NCBI GenBank assembly: GCA_026169375.1
Contig: JAPFCR010000047.1
Span: 1-64,000, forward strand
Length of the DNA stretch: 64,000 bases
Reading direction: 5' to 3'
Source: Sporosarcina sp.
GTDB taxonomy: Bacteria > Bacillota > Bacilli > Bacillales_A > Planococcaceae
The notes under the pieces were generated by a model that ran no database searches, was not told the origin of the DNA, and saw nothing but the letters and a program-made list of their open reading frames with translations. Numbering within the stretch: position 1 is the stretch's first letter; every line of letters begins with the position of its first letter. The position numbers and the translations under genes were made by a program. Shown here one piece after another: positions 17,636 through 26,629 of this stretch.

Positions 17636-17909
17636 TATAAATCCTCCATTTATTCATATAAGATTTTAATTTATTATACCCCGTATTCAGATTAAAAAAC
17701 AATTCTTGTCACTTTCCGAAAATTCCATGAACAAATACGTTGCTGCCTTAGAAATAATCAAAATGACAAGCTTTTAGTAAACGGGGTACAATTGTAAATA
17801 GAGAATAAGGTAAATCACAAATCGACCTTGTACACTATCTATATTCCATTTGACACTTCAATAGAATCATGTAATGATTAATGACAACTAAAGAAAGGCG
17901 GCTACTGAC

Positions 17910-18131
17910 ATGGATTTAACAACACCTTCGCAAGAAAATGTTATCTTTATGCTTGAACAAATAAAAGAGAAGCTACGTATGGTAAACGTAGATGCGATGA
18001 AAGCAGAAAGTTTCGATACTAAAAATTATGATGATTTATTGTTCATCTATCAGATGGTTATGAAACGTGGACATATTAGTTCAAATGAAATCGAAGCAAT
18101 TGTTGCAGAACTTGGCGCACTACGCAAATAA
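17910..18131 (+). CDS. yfkK: DUF1128 protein YfkK
   Basis: 73 aa, helical and acidic, close to B. subtilis YfkK (71 aa). An all-helical small cytoplasmic protein of unknown function, widely conserved in Bacillales. AAAGGCGG lies upstream of the ATG. It is convergent with motB and shares its terminator. Confidence 0.85.
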   Translation: MDLTTPSQENVIFMLEQIKEKLRMVNVDAMKAESFDTKNYDDLLFIYQMVMKRGHISSNEIEAIVAELGALRK

Positions 18132-18140
18132 TTGCGAATA

Positions 18141-18186
18141 AAAAAAGTTCCTTTAGTTAGGCTACACCCTTCTAAAGGAACTTTTA
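18141..18186. terminator. Bidirectional terminator between yfkK and motB
   Basis: AAAAGTTCCTTTA (ending 18155) pairs with TAAAGGAACTTTT (18173-18185), with A and T runs on the two sides. Confidence 0.88.
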
Positions 18187-18192
18187 ATTTTA

Positions 18193-18963
18193 TTAGTTAT
18201 TAAATTCTTTTTTCGTCCCATCTTCTAAAATAAGCGGTTGGATTAAAATCTCTACTCGACGATTTTTAGCTCTTCCTTCTGCTGTATCATTTGAAGCAAT
18301 CGGTTGGAATTCCCCGTATCCTTTCGCACTAAAATATAAAGGATCTATCTCTTCATTGTTCATCATTAACTTTAAAAAATTAACAGCACGAATAACGCTT
18401 AAATCCCAGTTTGAGGAAAATTCAGCACTATTCATAGGTACATTATCCGTATGTCCTGTAACTACAATATGACGTGGCGGATCAAAAACAAGTAATTCAG
18501 TAAGCTCGGTAGCTAACGGCAGATATTCCTCACGTATATCTGCTTTTCCAGGATTAAATAAAATACTATCTCGTATCGTTACTAAAAGCCCTTCATCGGT
18601 CATACTCGTGTCAAACTGATTTTCTAATTCATGAACCGCAATATATTCATCTACTCTACTTTGGATGCCTTCTAAGGACTTTCGATCTTCAATATAAGAA
18701 CTATTTTCATCGTCTTCGCCAACATCTTCTTGCGGAATCGGTACAGGAGTCGGAGCAGAACTATCCATAATACCAGTCCCACCGTCAAATATCTCATTGA
18801 ATACAGCTGACATTTCCTCTAACTTCTCTGCATCGATTGAACTCGAAGCAAAAAGAACGATAAATAAAGCTAATAAAAGGGTCATTAAATCAGCATAAGG
18901 TAATAGCCAAGATTCACTCATTTGCTCGGGTTCTTTTTTTCTTCGCTTACGTCTCTTCCGCAA
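18193..18963 (-). CDS. motB: Flagellar motor stator protein MotB
   Basis: 256 aa. A basic N-terminus, one membrane helix with the ion-binding Asp in PYADLMTLLLALFIVLFASS, and a C-terminal OmpA-like peptidoglycan-binding domain (VTGHTDNVPM, AKGYGE, NRRVEI). The helix resembles proton-type MotB rather than the sodium-type MotS (TFTDLVTLIL). It starts at TTG 18963, nine bases after GGGGG, and overlaps the motA stop by 17 bp. With MotA it forms the stator that drives flagellar rotation. Confidence 0.93.
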   Translation of the reverse strand: MRKRRKRRKKEPEQMSESWLLPYADLMTLLLALFIVLFASSSIDAEKLEEMSAVFNEIFDGGTGIMDSSAPTPVPIPQEDVGEDDENSSYIEDRKSLEGIQSRVDEYIAVHELENQFDTSMTDEGLLVTIRDSILFNPGKADIREEYLPLATELTELLVFDPPRHIVVTGHTDNVPMNSAEFSSNWDLSVIRAVNFLKLMMNNEEIDPLYFSAKGYGEFQPIASNDTAEGRAKNRRVEILIQPLILEDGTKKEFNN

Positions 18964-19756
18964 CCTGATCAGCCCCCTTTTCCATCATGGCAGCTAATTC
19001 ACGACGCTCTTCCATTGGCAAATAAGAAGCTAATTTTTGTTCGATAACTCTTGGTGATTCTCCTTCAAGCACTGATAAAATTCCTTCAATCATCATCATT
19101 TTTTGTCTTACTTCTTCAGCAGACTTTCTTCTTAACTTATTAGAGAAAGGGTGCCATAGTACATAACCAGTAAAAATCCCAAGAAGTGTTGCGATAAATG
19201 CTGCTGAGATAGCTGCACCCAACACTTCAATATCTGTTAAATCACTTAATGCAGCAATTAAACCAACAACCGCACCTAGTACTCCTAATGTCGGTGCATA
19301 GGTACCTGCTTGTGAGAATATTTGAGCACCTACTGAATGGCGATCCTCCATTGCTTCAACTTCCTCAGTTAAAATGTCTCGAATATATTCTGCGTTTTGT
19401 CCATCGATTGCTAAACCTAACCCGTTTTTCAAAAACATATCTTCTACTTCATCAGTTTGTGCCTCTAAAGATAACAATCCTTCACGACGTGCGACATCAG
19501 CCCAATTTGAAAACATTTGTATAATCTCTGCATCTGATGCCGACTTCTGTTCTGTGAATAGAATTCCAAATAATTTCGGTACTCTTTTTAGTTCATTCAT
19601 TGGGAATGCGATAATCACTGCAGCTGCTGTTCCAAAAATGATAATTAGAATCGCCGCTAGATTTAAAAGGCTCGATAAACCAACGCCTTTCATAACCATT
19701 CCAACAAGTAGAGCGACAAATCCAATCACAAGACCAATGACTGTTGATAAATCCAT
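18947..19756 (-). CDS. motA: Flagellar motor stator protein MotA
   Basis: 269 aa with four membrane helices (two near the start, two around 150-205) and a large cytoplasmic loop between helices 2 and 3 containing the charged residues that contact the rotor FliG. Family signature GTYAPTLGVLGAVVGLIAAL near 152 includes the Pro that couples ion flow to torque. GGAGG precedes the ATG. Transcribed with motB from a SigD-type promoter. Confidence 0.94.
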   Translation of the reverse strand: MDLSTVIGLVIGFVALLVGMVMKGVGLSSLLNLAAILIIIFGTAAAVIIAFPMNELKRVPKLFGILFTEQKSASDAEIIQMFSNWADVARREGLLSLEAQTDEVEDMFLKNGLGLAIDGQNAEYIRDILTEEVEAMEDRHSVGAQIFSQAGTYAPTLGVLGAVVGLIAALSDLTDIEVLGAAISAAFIATLLGIFTGYVLWHPFSNKLRRKSAEEVRQKMMMIEGILSVLEGESPRVIEQKLASYLPMEERRELAAMMEKGADQVAEET

Positions 19757-19789
19757 TAGTAGACCTCCAAATAGTACATTCTCTCTATT

Positions 19790-19816
19790 ACTTCGGCATT
19801 TTTCTTACTTTCTTTA
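19790..19816 (-). promoter_or_regulatory. SigD (flagellar sigma) promoter of motAB
   Basis: Minus-strand TAAA (19813-19816), exactly 15 bases, then GCCGAAGT (19790-19797). The SigD/FliA consensus is TAAA-N15-GCCGATAT, so 10 of 12 specified bases match. It lies about 34 bp upstream of the motA start. Confidence 0.75.
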
Positions 19817-19994
19817 ATGATAACGCATGATTTATAGGAATTTATTGTATAATTTCTTTCCACTTGATATGAGTAAATCAGACAAAGATAAATTAAAAAG
19901 GAGTTAAACAATTAATATTCGGCAATTCATCATTCAAATTTTCTTTTTACGTTATGATTATGTATCATTTTACCATAGAGAGGAGGAAATAAAT

Positions 19995-21227
19995 ATGACT
20001 ACATTTCAACAAAAGCTTCACAATTATGCAAAATTAGCAGTTGAGGTCGGTGTAAATATTCAGCCCGATCAAATTCTTTTTATTTCTGCTGCTACAGACA
20101 CGGTTGAATTCGTCAGATTGATCACGGAAAAGGCTTATGATGTGGGGGCGCGTCAAGTAATTGTTGATTTTAACGATGATGTGTTATCAAGACTTCGCTT
20201 TGAAAAAGCACCTGCCGATTCATTCGCAACGTTTCCTGAATGGAAAGTAACGGAGCGTGAAAAACTTGCTGAAAAGGGTGCGGCATTCATGACGATTGTC
20301 TCGCAAAGTCCCGACTTATTAAAAGGCATTGAGCCGACACGTATTGCCGATACACAGAAAGCATCAGGACAAGCACTTGAAAAGTTCCGTCAAGAAATGC
20401 AAGCAGATAAATTTAGCTGGTCTGTAATCGCTGCACCGTCTCCAGCTTGGGCAGCAAAAGTGTTCCCTTACTTACCGCAAGACGAACAAGTCCCTGCGTT
20501 ATGGAATGCTATTTTCAAAGCCGTACGTGCAGATGTCGAAGATCCAGTCGCGGCGTGGAAACAACATGATCAAACTTTACACAATAAAGTTGATTATTTA
20601 AATGCGAAACGCTATGCACAATTGCATTACCGAGCACCAGGCACTGATTTAACTGTTAATCTTCCAAAAGGGCATCTATGGTGCGGGGCTGGGAGTGTAA
20701 ATAACAAAGGACATACATTTATGGCTAATATGCCGACGGAAGAAGTATTCACTGTCCCCCATAAAACAGGAGTCAACGGGTATGTGTCTAGCACTAAACC
20801 ATTAAGCTATGGCGGTAATATTATTGACCAATTCAAATTAACATTCAAAGACGGACGCGTAACAAAAGTCTCTGCTAAACAAGGAGAAGAAGTGCTGGAA
20901 CAACTCCTTCAAACAGATGACGGTGCCAAACATCTAGGGGAAGCGGCGCTTGTTCCACATGGTTCGCCAATTTCACAGTCAAATATTTTATTTTTTAATA
21001 CATTATTTGATGAGAATGCATCTCATCACTTCGCCTTAGGAAGTGCCTATGCATTTTGTTTAGAAGATGGAAAAACGATGTCTCCTAGTGAATTAGAAAA
21101 GCATGGACTCAATCAAAGTATCACGCACGTCGATTTTATGATTGGCTCCGAAGAAATGGATGTTGATGGGATTCTTGAAGATGGAACAATTGAACCTATT
21201 TTCCGTAATGGAAACTGGGCATTTTAA
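19995..21227 (+). CDS. ampS: Aminopeptidase AmpS (M29 family)
   Basis: 410 aa, the standard length of thermophilic-type M29 metalloaminopeptidases. Dinuclear metal ligands of the family are visible in GEAALVPHGSPIS (Glu), FDENASHHFALGSAY (Glu, His, Tyr) and THVDFMIGS (His, Asp). It removes N-terminal residues from peptides in the cytoplasm. GAGAGGAGG precedes the ATG. The 240-base upstream region also holds a second AAGGAG at about 19899 with no usable start. Confidence 0.92.
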   Translation: MTTFQQKLHNYAKLAVEVGVNIQPDQILFISAATDTVEFVRLITEKAYDVGARQVIVDFNDDVLSRLRFEKAPADSFATFPEWKVTEREKLAEKGAAFMTIVSQSPDLLKGIEPTRIADTQKASGQALEKFRQEMQADKFSWSVIAAPSPAWAAKVFPYLPQDEQVPALWNAIFKAVRADVEDPVAAWKQHDQTLHNKVDYLNAKRYAQLHYRAPGTDLTVNLPKGHLWCGAGSVNNKGHTFMANMPTEEVFTVPHKTGVNGYVSSTKPLSYGGNIIDQFKLTFKDGRVTKVSAKQGEEVLEQLLQTDDGAKHLGEAALVPHGSPISQSNILFFNTLFDENASHHFALGSAYAFCLEDGKTMSPSELEKHGLNQSITHVDFMIGSEEMDVDGILEDGTIEPIFRNGNWAF

Positions 21228-21350
21228 CTGATTTGTTCACAATTCCTTAGAAAAAGAAAGGCAAATAGAAATACCCCTTAATTTTTCACAAGTTTTATAG
21301 TATAATTAAAAGTAATATTAACATTATGATTATAGAGAGGGGTCAATGAA

Positions 21351-21491
21351 TTGGGCTTAATGTATTTAACAGTTATCGGCTATATGGTTGTATTAGGTAT
21401 TTCGGCAAGTTTGATCATGTACTATCTGACTCAAGCATTTGATTCAAAGCAAGCAACGATTATCGATCCAAAACCAGATACAGATTACTAA
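21351..21491 (+). CDS. Small single-pass membrane protein (46 aa)
   Basis: A 46-residue protein starting at TTG 21351, eight bases after AGGGG. Residues 2-27 form one hydrophobic helix, followed by a short polar tail ending in KPDTDY. TATAAT at 21301 and a strong terminator at 21500 frame it as its own unit. It resembles the YtzI-like small membrane proteins of Bacillales; I cannot assign a function. Confidence 0.6.
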   Translation: MGLMYLTVIGYMVVLGISASLIMYYLTQAFDSKQATIIDPKPDTDY

Positions 21492-21499
21492 TATGATGC

Positions 21500-21540
21500 A
21501 AGGCATTCAATCTTTAAACCAAAAGATTGAATGCCTTTTA
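21500..21540 (+). terminator. Terminator of the 46-aa membrane protein gene
   Basis: A stem of about 15 bp, AAGGCATTCAATCTT (21500-21514) with AAGATTGAATGCCTT (21523-21537), followed by T residues. Confidence 0.88.
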
Positions 21541-21667
21541 TCATAGACCAATTTAATGAGTTGCAAAACACCTCATTTCACATTCTTCCTTTTTTCTTAA
21601 ACAATTCTTTCTATTCTCTCTCTTTTTTTGTACAATAAAATAAATACCTATAGATTGGGGTTTAGTT

Positions 21668-22228
21668 ATGGCACTTTTACTAGATGTTTTAGAATTCAAT
21701 GAAAAGTTCGTGAGTGAAAAGCAATATGAGCAATATGCTACGACGAAGTTTCCTGATAAGAAAATCGTCATCCTTACTTGTATGGATACACGATTAACTG
21801 AACTGCTTTTAAAATCCATGAATTTTAAAAATGGTGATGTGAAATTGATTAAGAATGCTGGCGCAGTCATTACTCATCCTTTTGGGAGTATTATGCGTAG
21901 CCTTCTCGTTGCTGTTTATGAGTTACAAGCTGATGAAGTTTTTATTATTGGTCACCATGACTGTGGGATGAGTTCAATCAACACTGAAAGTATTATTTCC
22001 CAAATGGTAGACCGTGGCGTTGATAAAAGCCTATTCAAAACACTAAATTACTCCGGCATTGATATGAAAGATTGGCTTCGTGGATTTAATGATGTAGCTG
22101 AAAGCGTAAGGAATAGCGTAGACCTCGTTATCAACCATCCACTGATGGATAAAAATGTTCCCGTTCATGGTCTTGTGATAGACCCTGAAACGGGAAAATT
22201 AGATACAATTATTGATGGTTACAAATAA
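21668..22228 (+). CDS. Beta-class carbonic anhydrase
   Basis: 186 aa. Zinc ligands of beta carbonic anhydrases are in CMDTRL (Cys37, with the Asp-Arg dyad) and HHDCGM (His, Cys near 98-101). It interconverts CO2 and bicarbonate in the cytoplasm. The compact length and the sequence around KNAGAVITHPFGSIMRSL match the B. subtilis YtiB type. A GGGG stretch precedes the ATG. It is a monocistronic unit with its own terminator. Confidence 0.92.
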   Translation: MALLLDVLEFNEKFVSEKQYEQYATTKFPDKKIVILTCMDTRLTELLLKSMNFKNGDVKLIKNAGAVITHPFGSIMRSLLVAVYELQADEVFIIGHHDCGMSSINTESIISQMVDRGVDKSLFKTLNYSGIDMKDWLRGFNDVAESVRNSVDLVINHPLMDKNVPVHGLVIDPETGKLDTIIDGYK

Positions 22229-22312
22229 ATCATTTATTTCCGACAAAATATTTCCTGGGAAATGAATGAAAATAAAGTAAGTTAGTTTTGATGATTTTTG
22301 TAGAAAAAGCTC

Positions 22313-22349
22313 AAAAGGCCGATTCCCTCTCAAAGGAATCGGCCTTTTA
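22313..22349. terminator. Bidirectional terminator after the carbonic anhydrase gene
   Basis: A 14-bp perfect stem (22313-22326 with 22335-22348) with A and T edges; it can also end the convergent pepF-acetyltransferase unit. Confidence 0.88.
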
Positions 22350-22386
22350 GTTTTGCTTTCCATTTCATAAAAAGATTCTTACCCTT

Positions 22387-22932
22387 TCAAAAATCATCTT
22401 CTAAGACAGCATATATATAATGGTCTTCCCAAACTCCATTGATATATAAAATCCTTCTCAACAACCCTTCCTGCCCGTAGCCGGATTTTTCCAAGACAGC
22501 AATAGAACCTTTATTTCCCGGTGACACATAGGCCTCTACACGATGCAAGCCAACTTGCTCAAAAGCAAAGGCTGTCACAAGCCGGACACCTTCTGTCGCA
22601 ATGCCACGTCCAATTTCTTTCTCGTCTATTGAATAACCGATAAATGCACTTAAAAACGGTAATCTTTTAATATTATATAGGGAAATATGGCCGATCAGCT
22701 TTCCTGTTTCATTATCAAAGATACCAAAACTATACTCTCGGCGATTTCTCATTTGATAAATCGATTCCCGAATTTTCTCTCTTTGAGTAGATACCTTATA
22801 AAAACCAGGTTCTTGACGTGGTTCAAACACTGACCAATACTTTTTATTTTCGATTAGGATATCCGTGAAAATTGGTGCATCGTCTTCTTGTAAAATGCGT
22901 AAATAAATGTTCTCACCTTTTAATATAATCAT
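22387..22932 (-). CDS. RimJ/RimL-type GNAT N-acetyltransferase
   Basis: 181 aa, one GNAT domain. The acetyl-CoA-binding loop is seen in EKEIGRGIATEGVRLV (about 101-116), and the C-terminal GNKGSIAVLEKSGYGQEGLLR is the typical RimJ/RimL ending. It probably acetylates a protein N-terminus or a small molecule; the target is unknown. It starts 6 bp after the pepF stop, with GAAGAAGG inside the pepF end as ribosome site, so it is co-expressed with pepF. Confidence 0.85.
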   Translation of the reverse strand: MIILKGENIYLRILQEDDAPIFTDILIENKKYWSVFEPRQEPGFYKVSTQREKIRESIYQMRNRREYSFGIFDNETGKLIGHISLYNIKRLPFLSAFIGYSIDEKEIGRGIATEGVRLVTAFAFEQVGLHRVEAYVSPGNKGSIAVLEKSGYGQEGLLRRILYINGVWEDHYIYAVLEDDF

Positions 22933-22938
22933 ACGTAA

Positions 22939-24732
22939 TCAACCTTCTTCGGCTGTTAATTTTAAAAATTCTTCGACATCTTTCACACAAAGTGCAATAC
23001 CTTTTTCCCAAAATCCTTGTTGTGTGATATCCTCATTCAGATGCTTTTTCGCGAGGTCTTCTACTGTCATCACAGCAGTATCCTTTAGTAATGCAATGTA
23101 TTTCTCTTCAAAATCTTTGCCTTCTTCTAATGCTTTGGCATAAATACTTAAAGAGAATAAATAACCAAATGTATATGGGAAATTATAAAACGGGACACTT
23201 GTTATATAAAAATGCAATTTCGATGCCCAGAAATGTGGATGTGCCGTGTTTAACGCATCTCCGTAAGCTTCTCTTTGCGCTTCTTCCATTAACGCATTTA
23301 ACCTAGAAGCAGGTACAAATCCGTTTTTTCTCTCTTCATAAAATCTCGTTTCAAATAAAAACCTTGCATGAATATTCATGAAAAATGCAACGCTTCGCTG
23401 AACTTTGTCTTCTAACAAGGCAATTTTTTCTTCTTTCGTTTCAGCCGCTTTTACGGCTGCATCGGCAACAATCATTTCAGCAAATGTTGAAGCCGTTTCT
23501 GCAACCCCCATTGCATAACCTCTATTTAAATGATGTACAGGACGAAGCGCATAGGAATGAAATGCATGTCCTAGTTCATGGGCAAGTGTAGCAACATTCG
23601 ACATAGAACCACTATATGTCATGAATATTCTCGACTGCTCAGACAAAGGCATTCCTGTACAAAAACCTCCCGGACGTTTGTTGTCACGATCTTCAGCTTC
23701 AATCCAGCGATCTTCAAATGCTTTTCTTGAGAACGCCTCTAATTCGGGACCAAATTCTCCGAAGTGCTTTAAAATAAATTCAGCGCCTTCTTGATAAGAA
23801 ATTGTCTTAGTTGACGCTGTGACAGGCGCATCTAAATCATACCATTCAATTTTTTCTGTTCCGAGAATCTTCGCTTTTTCATTTAAAAATTGAACGAACG
23901 GTGCTTTATGATCACTAATGGCCCCCCACATAGCATCCAATGTTTCTTCACTCATGCGATTATAATTTAATGGTTCTTTTAATACCGAATCCCAACCACG
24001 TTTCTCGTAAACAGCTAATCTAAATCCAGCTAAATGATTTAATGTCGTCGCAAAGAAATCTTCCTGTGCTGTCCATGCCTCTTCTAATTTTTCATAGGCT
24101 TCCTTTCGTACGTCAGCCCTTTCATGCGCACTTAAATTAGAAGCTTGTCCAACTGATAGTGATTTAAGTTCCCCGTCTATTTCTATTTCAACTCTCACCT
24201 GGGCAACGAGTTGATCATATAATTGGCCCCAACTTTGATAGCCATCGACACTTAATGCCGTAATTAAACTTTCTTCTTTCTCCGATAACTTAAGCGCTAC
24301 ATCATCGCGCCATTCATTTAAAATAAAGTAAAATTCATTTAAAGCGTCTGTTGCAACGAGTTCTTCCCATATTTGATCATCAACTTTAGCTAAAGTTTGT
24401 TGAAAATTTAACATCACAGTTTTGTATTGCGCATTTAGCGTACTCGCTTCTCCTTGGAGTAGTAATGCTTTTTTATCTGTCGTATCTGCTGCTAAATAAC
24501 AACTAATCACAGCGCCAGCTTGTCGTAAATACAGTGAAACATCTGTCACGATTTCTAATAAACGTGCAATTTCATCAGCATCTTCAACAGCGGATGGTAT
24601 GTTTAGCTGTTCAACTTCTACTTTTGTATTTGTTATTTTCTCTTGTACAACATTTAAATATTCACGTAATTGTGGTGAATCACTTCCACCTTCAAAAAAC
24701 ACATCCAAATCCCAAACTTCAGAATACTTCAT
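22939..24732 (-). CDS. pepF: Oligoendopeptidase F family (M3) metallopeptidase
   Basis: 597 aa, the PepF/M3B length. The zinc motif is HELGHAFH near residue 384 and the downstream Glu ligand lies in VAETASTFAEM. It hydrolyses oligopeptides in the cytoplasm. A GAGGGGG site precedes the ATG at 24732. First gene of a two-gene unit with the acetyltransferase. Confidence 0.93.
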   Translation of the reverse strand: MKYSEVWDLDVFFEGGSDSPQLREYLNVVQEKITNTKVEVEQLNIPSAVEDADEIARLLEIVTDVSLYLRQAGAVISCYLAADTTDKKALLLQGEASTLNAQYKTVMLNFQQTLAKVDDQIWEELVATDALNEFYFILNEWRDDVALKLSEKEESLITALSVDGYQSWGQLYDQLVAQVRVEIEIDGELKSLSVGQASNLSAHERADVRKEAYEKLEEAWTAQEDFFATTLNHLAGFRLAVYEKRGWDSVLKEPLNYNRMSEETLDAMWGAISDHKAPFVQFLNEKAKILGTEKIEWYDLDAPVTASTKTISYQEGAEFILKHFGEFGPELEAFSRKAFEDRWIEAEDRDNKRPGGFCTGMPLSEQSRIFMTYSGSMSNVATLAHELGHAFHSYALRPVHHLNRGYAMGVAETASTFAEMIVADAAVKAAETKEEKIALLEDKVQRSVAFFMNIHARFLFETRFYEERKNGFVPASRLNALMEEAQREAYGDALNTAHPHFWASKLHFYITSVPFYNFPYTFGYLFSLSIYAKALEEGKDFEEKYIALLKDTAVMTVEDLAKKHLNEDITQQGFWEKGIALCVKDVEEFLKLTAEEG

Positions 24733-24910
24733 CGGTAAAGTTCCCCCTCATATTGTTTCTGATTTTATAAATAACTATTCCCATTGTAGCATGAAATTTG
24801 AAAAACGACGCTTTACTAAATGCTCCTTTAAAATTTGTGACGAAATTTTCATATTTTCATCCCCCAAAAACAGGATTCAAATGTATACTACTAGGTGGGA
24901 GGATTTTAAC

Positions 24911-25660
24911 ATGTTTCGTTTTTTAAGTATGATACTCTTGCTTTCAACCATTTTTATTGTCGGCATTACTGCAGAACTTAAACCTTTAAATGATAAAACA
25001 ACTGTGGAGATTATGAATAAATTACCAGTAATTTTAATCCCTTCAACATATGTCTTTTTAATTTGTATCCTTATTTTTGTATCTCTTATATTTTGGCTAT
25101 TCAAACTTTGGCAGAATCGATTTGAACAGCCAAAGAAATTATTAATAGGCAGAACTTTATTATTCAATACAAGTTTAATCCTTCACATACTATGTATTTT
25201 TCTTTGGCATTATGAACTTTTCACGTTCATGATTAGTGCTTTCATTGGATTGCTTGGCATATCTGCTGCACTTTATTTTTCATATCCTAAAACGGAAAAT
25301 CATATTTCTGAACGGATTCCTATCTCTCTTTACTTTGGATGGAATGTCTTTTCATTTATGTTTTTGAGCAATTATACGTTAACACTTGTTGAATGGACAG
25401 GCTGGGGAATTAGTCAGGCATTATGGTCTGTCATTTTCTTAACAGTGACAACTGCAGTTGGTCTTCATTTTTTATATCATTATCGGGACTTAGCTTTCAA
25501 TAGTATGATTATGTGGGGATTTATTAGTATTGCGATTAAAAATGGGTTCGATTCATTATTCGTAACGACAGCTTCTTTGTTTTTAACAGCTGTAATTGCT
25601 GCTTGTTATTTTATTTTCAAGAATATTGAAACTCATAAAGTGACTTCATCTAAAAAATAA
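24911..25660 (+). CDS. Polytopic membrane protein, TspO/MBR-like
   Basis: 249 aa with eight or so hydrophobic segments. The stretch RIPISLYFGWNVFSFMFLSN followed by a Trp-Gly-rich loop resembles the P-F-S-Y-GW pattern of TspO/MBR-related tryptophan-rich membrane proteins of Bacillales. Function is not known. The start at 24911 has GGGAGG upstream; the frame is open back to 24599, but that part is antisense to pepF and was excluded. TATACT at 24884 is a possible -10. Confidence 0.6.
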   Translation: MFRFLSMILLLSTIFIVGITAELKPLNDKTTVEIMNKLPVILIPSTYVFLICILIFVSLIFWLFKLWQNRFEQPKKLLIGRTLLFNTSLILHILCIFLWHYELFTFMISAFIGLLGISAALYFSYPKTENHISERIPISLYFGWNVFSFMFLSNYTLTLVEWTGWGISQALWSVIFLTVTTAVGLHFLYHYRDLAFNSMIMWGFISIAIKNGFDSLFVTTASLFLTAVIAACYFIFKNIETHKVTSSKK

Positions 25661-25665
25661 TTCAT

Positions 25666-25706
25666 AAAAAAGAGGTGTTGGATTAAATTTTCCAATACCT
25701 CTTTTT
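25666..25706. terminator. Bidirectional terminator between the membrane protein gene and thiT
   Basis: AAAAAAGAGGTGTTGG (from 25666) pairs with CCAATACCTCTTTTT (to 25706) with one mismatch. Confidence 0.85.
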
Positions 25707-25715
25707 CATCTTCAT

Positions 25716-26279
25716 TTATGATTTTACATTTAAAAGTCTTGGTGCCGTTGTAAATAATATGCTGGCCACGACACTACAAAGGATTATAGATGGAATCATA
25801 TAACTCGCATTATAGACGAGAGAATAGAGCCAAACCGGCTGATTTGCTGGCGCATATGCACCAAAAAAGACAATCCCACCTAAAAAGTGAATGATAAACC
25901 TGAGTGTACCGCCGATTACTGTGCCAATAACAATCGCAGCAATCATACTTCCTTTACGTTCTTTTTTCAAACTATTCATTAACCAAAATGTCGTAATGGC
26001 TGCGACACCAACCAATGTATAAGCTAACGTATAATCTAATAACGCTTGTGCCCAGTGAAAAATTGTCCCGCCAGTCATTAATTGTAATAATCCACTAATC
26101 AATCCTGTAAGCAGTCCGCCTTTTAGCCCCCAGCGAAATGCTATCAGAACAATTGGTAACATCGAAAGTGTGATTGAACCACCTTGTGGCATAACAAACA
26201 GCGTTAATTTATCGAGTATAAATGACAACGCTCCTAAAATTGAAACTTCCAATAATAATTGTAGCCTTTTTCTGTCCAT
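25716..26279 (-). CDS. thiT: ThiT, thiamine-binding S component of an ECF transporter
   Basis: 187 aa, six membrane helices, with the ThiT signature GALSFILDKL near 18 and RFIIHFLGGIVFFGAYAP near 125, where Trp, Glu, His and Asn residues bind thiamine. It docks on the shared EcfA-EcfA'-EcfT module to import thiamine. GGGGAG precedes the ATG. A TPP riboswitch and attenuator in the leader control it, which confirms the substrate. Confidence 0.94.
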   Translation of the reverse strand: MDRKRLQLLLEVSILGALSFILDKLTLFVMPQGGSITLSMLPIVLIAFRWGLKGGLLTGLISGLLQLMTGGTIFHWAQALLDYTLAYTLVGVAAITTFWLMNSLKKERKGSMIAAIVIGTVIGGTLRFIIHFLGGIVFFGAYAPANQPVWLYSLVYNASYMIPSIILCSVVASILFTTAPRLLNVKS

Positions 26280-26377
26280 TATTTTTCTCCCCTACAAATA
26301 AATTGTAGAGATGTAGTTAACAAACGCGTGCACTTCTTATCTATGAATGATTCAACAAGATATGAGTATACTTTAAG

Positions 26378-26414
26378 CCAAAATAAAAAGATCCCCCGGA
26401 TAGAACGGGACATC
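26378..26414 (-). terminator. Attenuator terminator of the TPP riboswitch
   Basis: On the minus strand GATGTCCCG pairs with the CGGGGGATC arm (one mismatch, one wobble) and is followed by TTTTTATTTT. It lies between the aptamer and thiT, so TPP binding should favour termination. Confidence 0.75.
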
Positions 26415-26460
26415 TTCGTTAGTCTAGAGTTTCCCCTATTTCGCTTATGTCTGTTTCCAT

Positions 26461-26545
26461 CCACATCCCTACGCAAGTATGAACTTACAGGTTCAAAGGG
26501 TCAGAACGAATTATTCTTTCTCAGCCAAAACGGCTCCCCTTGTGG
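26461..26545 (-). ncRNA. TPP (THI-box) riboswitch
   Basis: All core blocks are present on the minus strand in order: P1 strand CCACA, GGGGAGCC, GGCTGAGA, ACCCTTTGAACCTG, then CGTAGGGA and the closing TGTGG. It is followed by an intrinsic terminator and thiT. It should shut down thiamine uptake when thiamine pyrophosphate is plentiful. Confidence 0.95.
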
Positions 26546-26560
26546 TACGTTAATAACTCC

Positions 26561-26589
26561 ATTGTATAAGACGACTTTAAATAACGCAA
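26561..26589 (-). promoter_or_regulatory. Promoter of the TPP riboswitch-thiT transcript
   Basis: Minus-strand TTGCGT (26584-26589), 17-bp spacer, TACAAT (26561-26566), about 16 bp upstream of the aptamer. Confidence 0.6.
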
Positions 26590-26629
26590 GCTGTACTTAG
26601 TCTTCTCTTTATTTGAAAGGAGAATCGTG

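Noticed and set aside
18193-19756. MotPS (sodium-type stator) instead of MotAB
   Set aside because: The MotB helix PYADLMTLLLALFIVLFA is like proton-type MotB, not MotS.
19899-19994. AAGGAG followed by an open frame joined to ampS
   Set aside because: The only start-like codon is ATT, while ampS has an excellent site directly before its ATG.
24599-24910. N-terminal extension of the plus-strand membrane protein
   Set aside because: It is antisense to pepF and has no ribosome site; a good site precedes ATG 24911.
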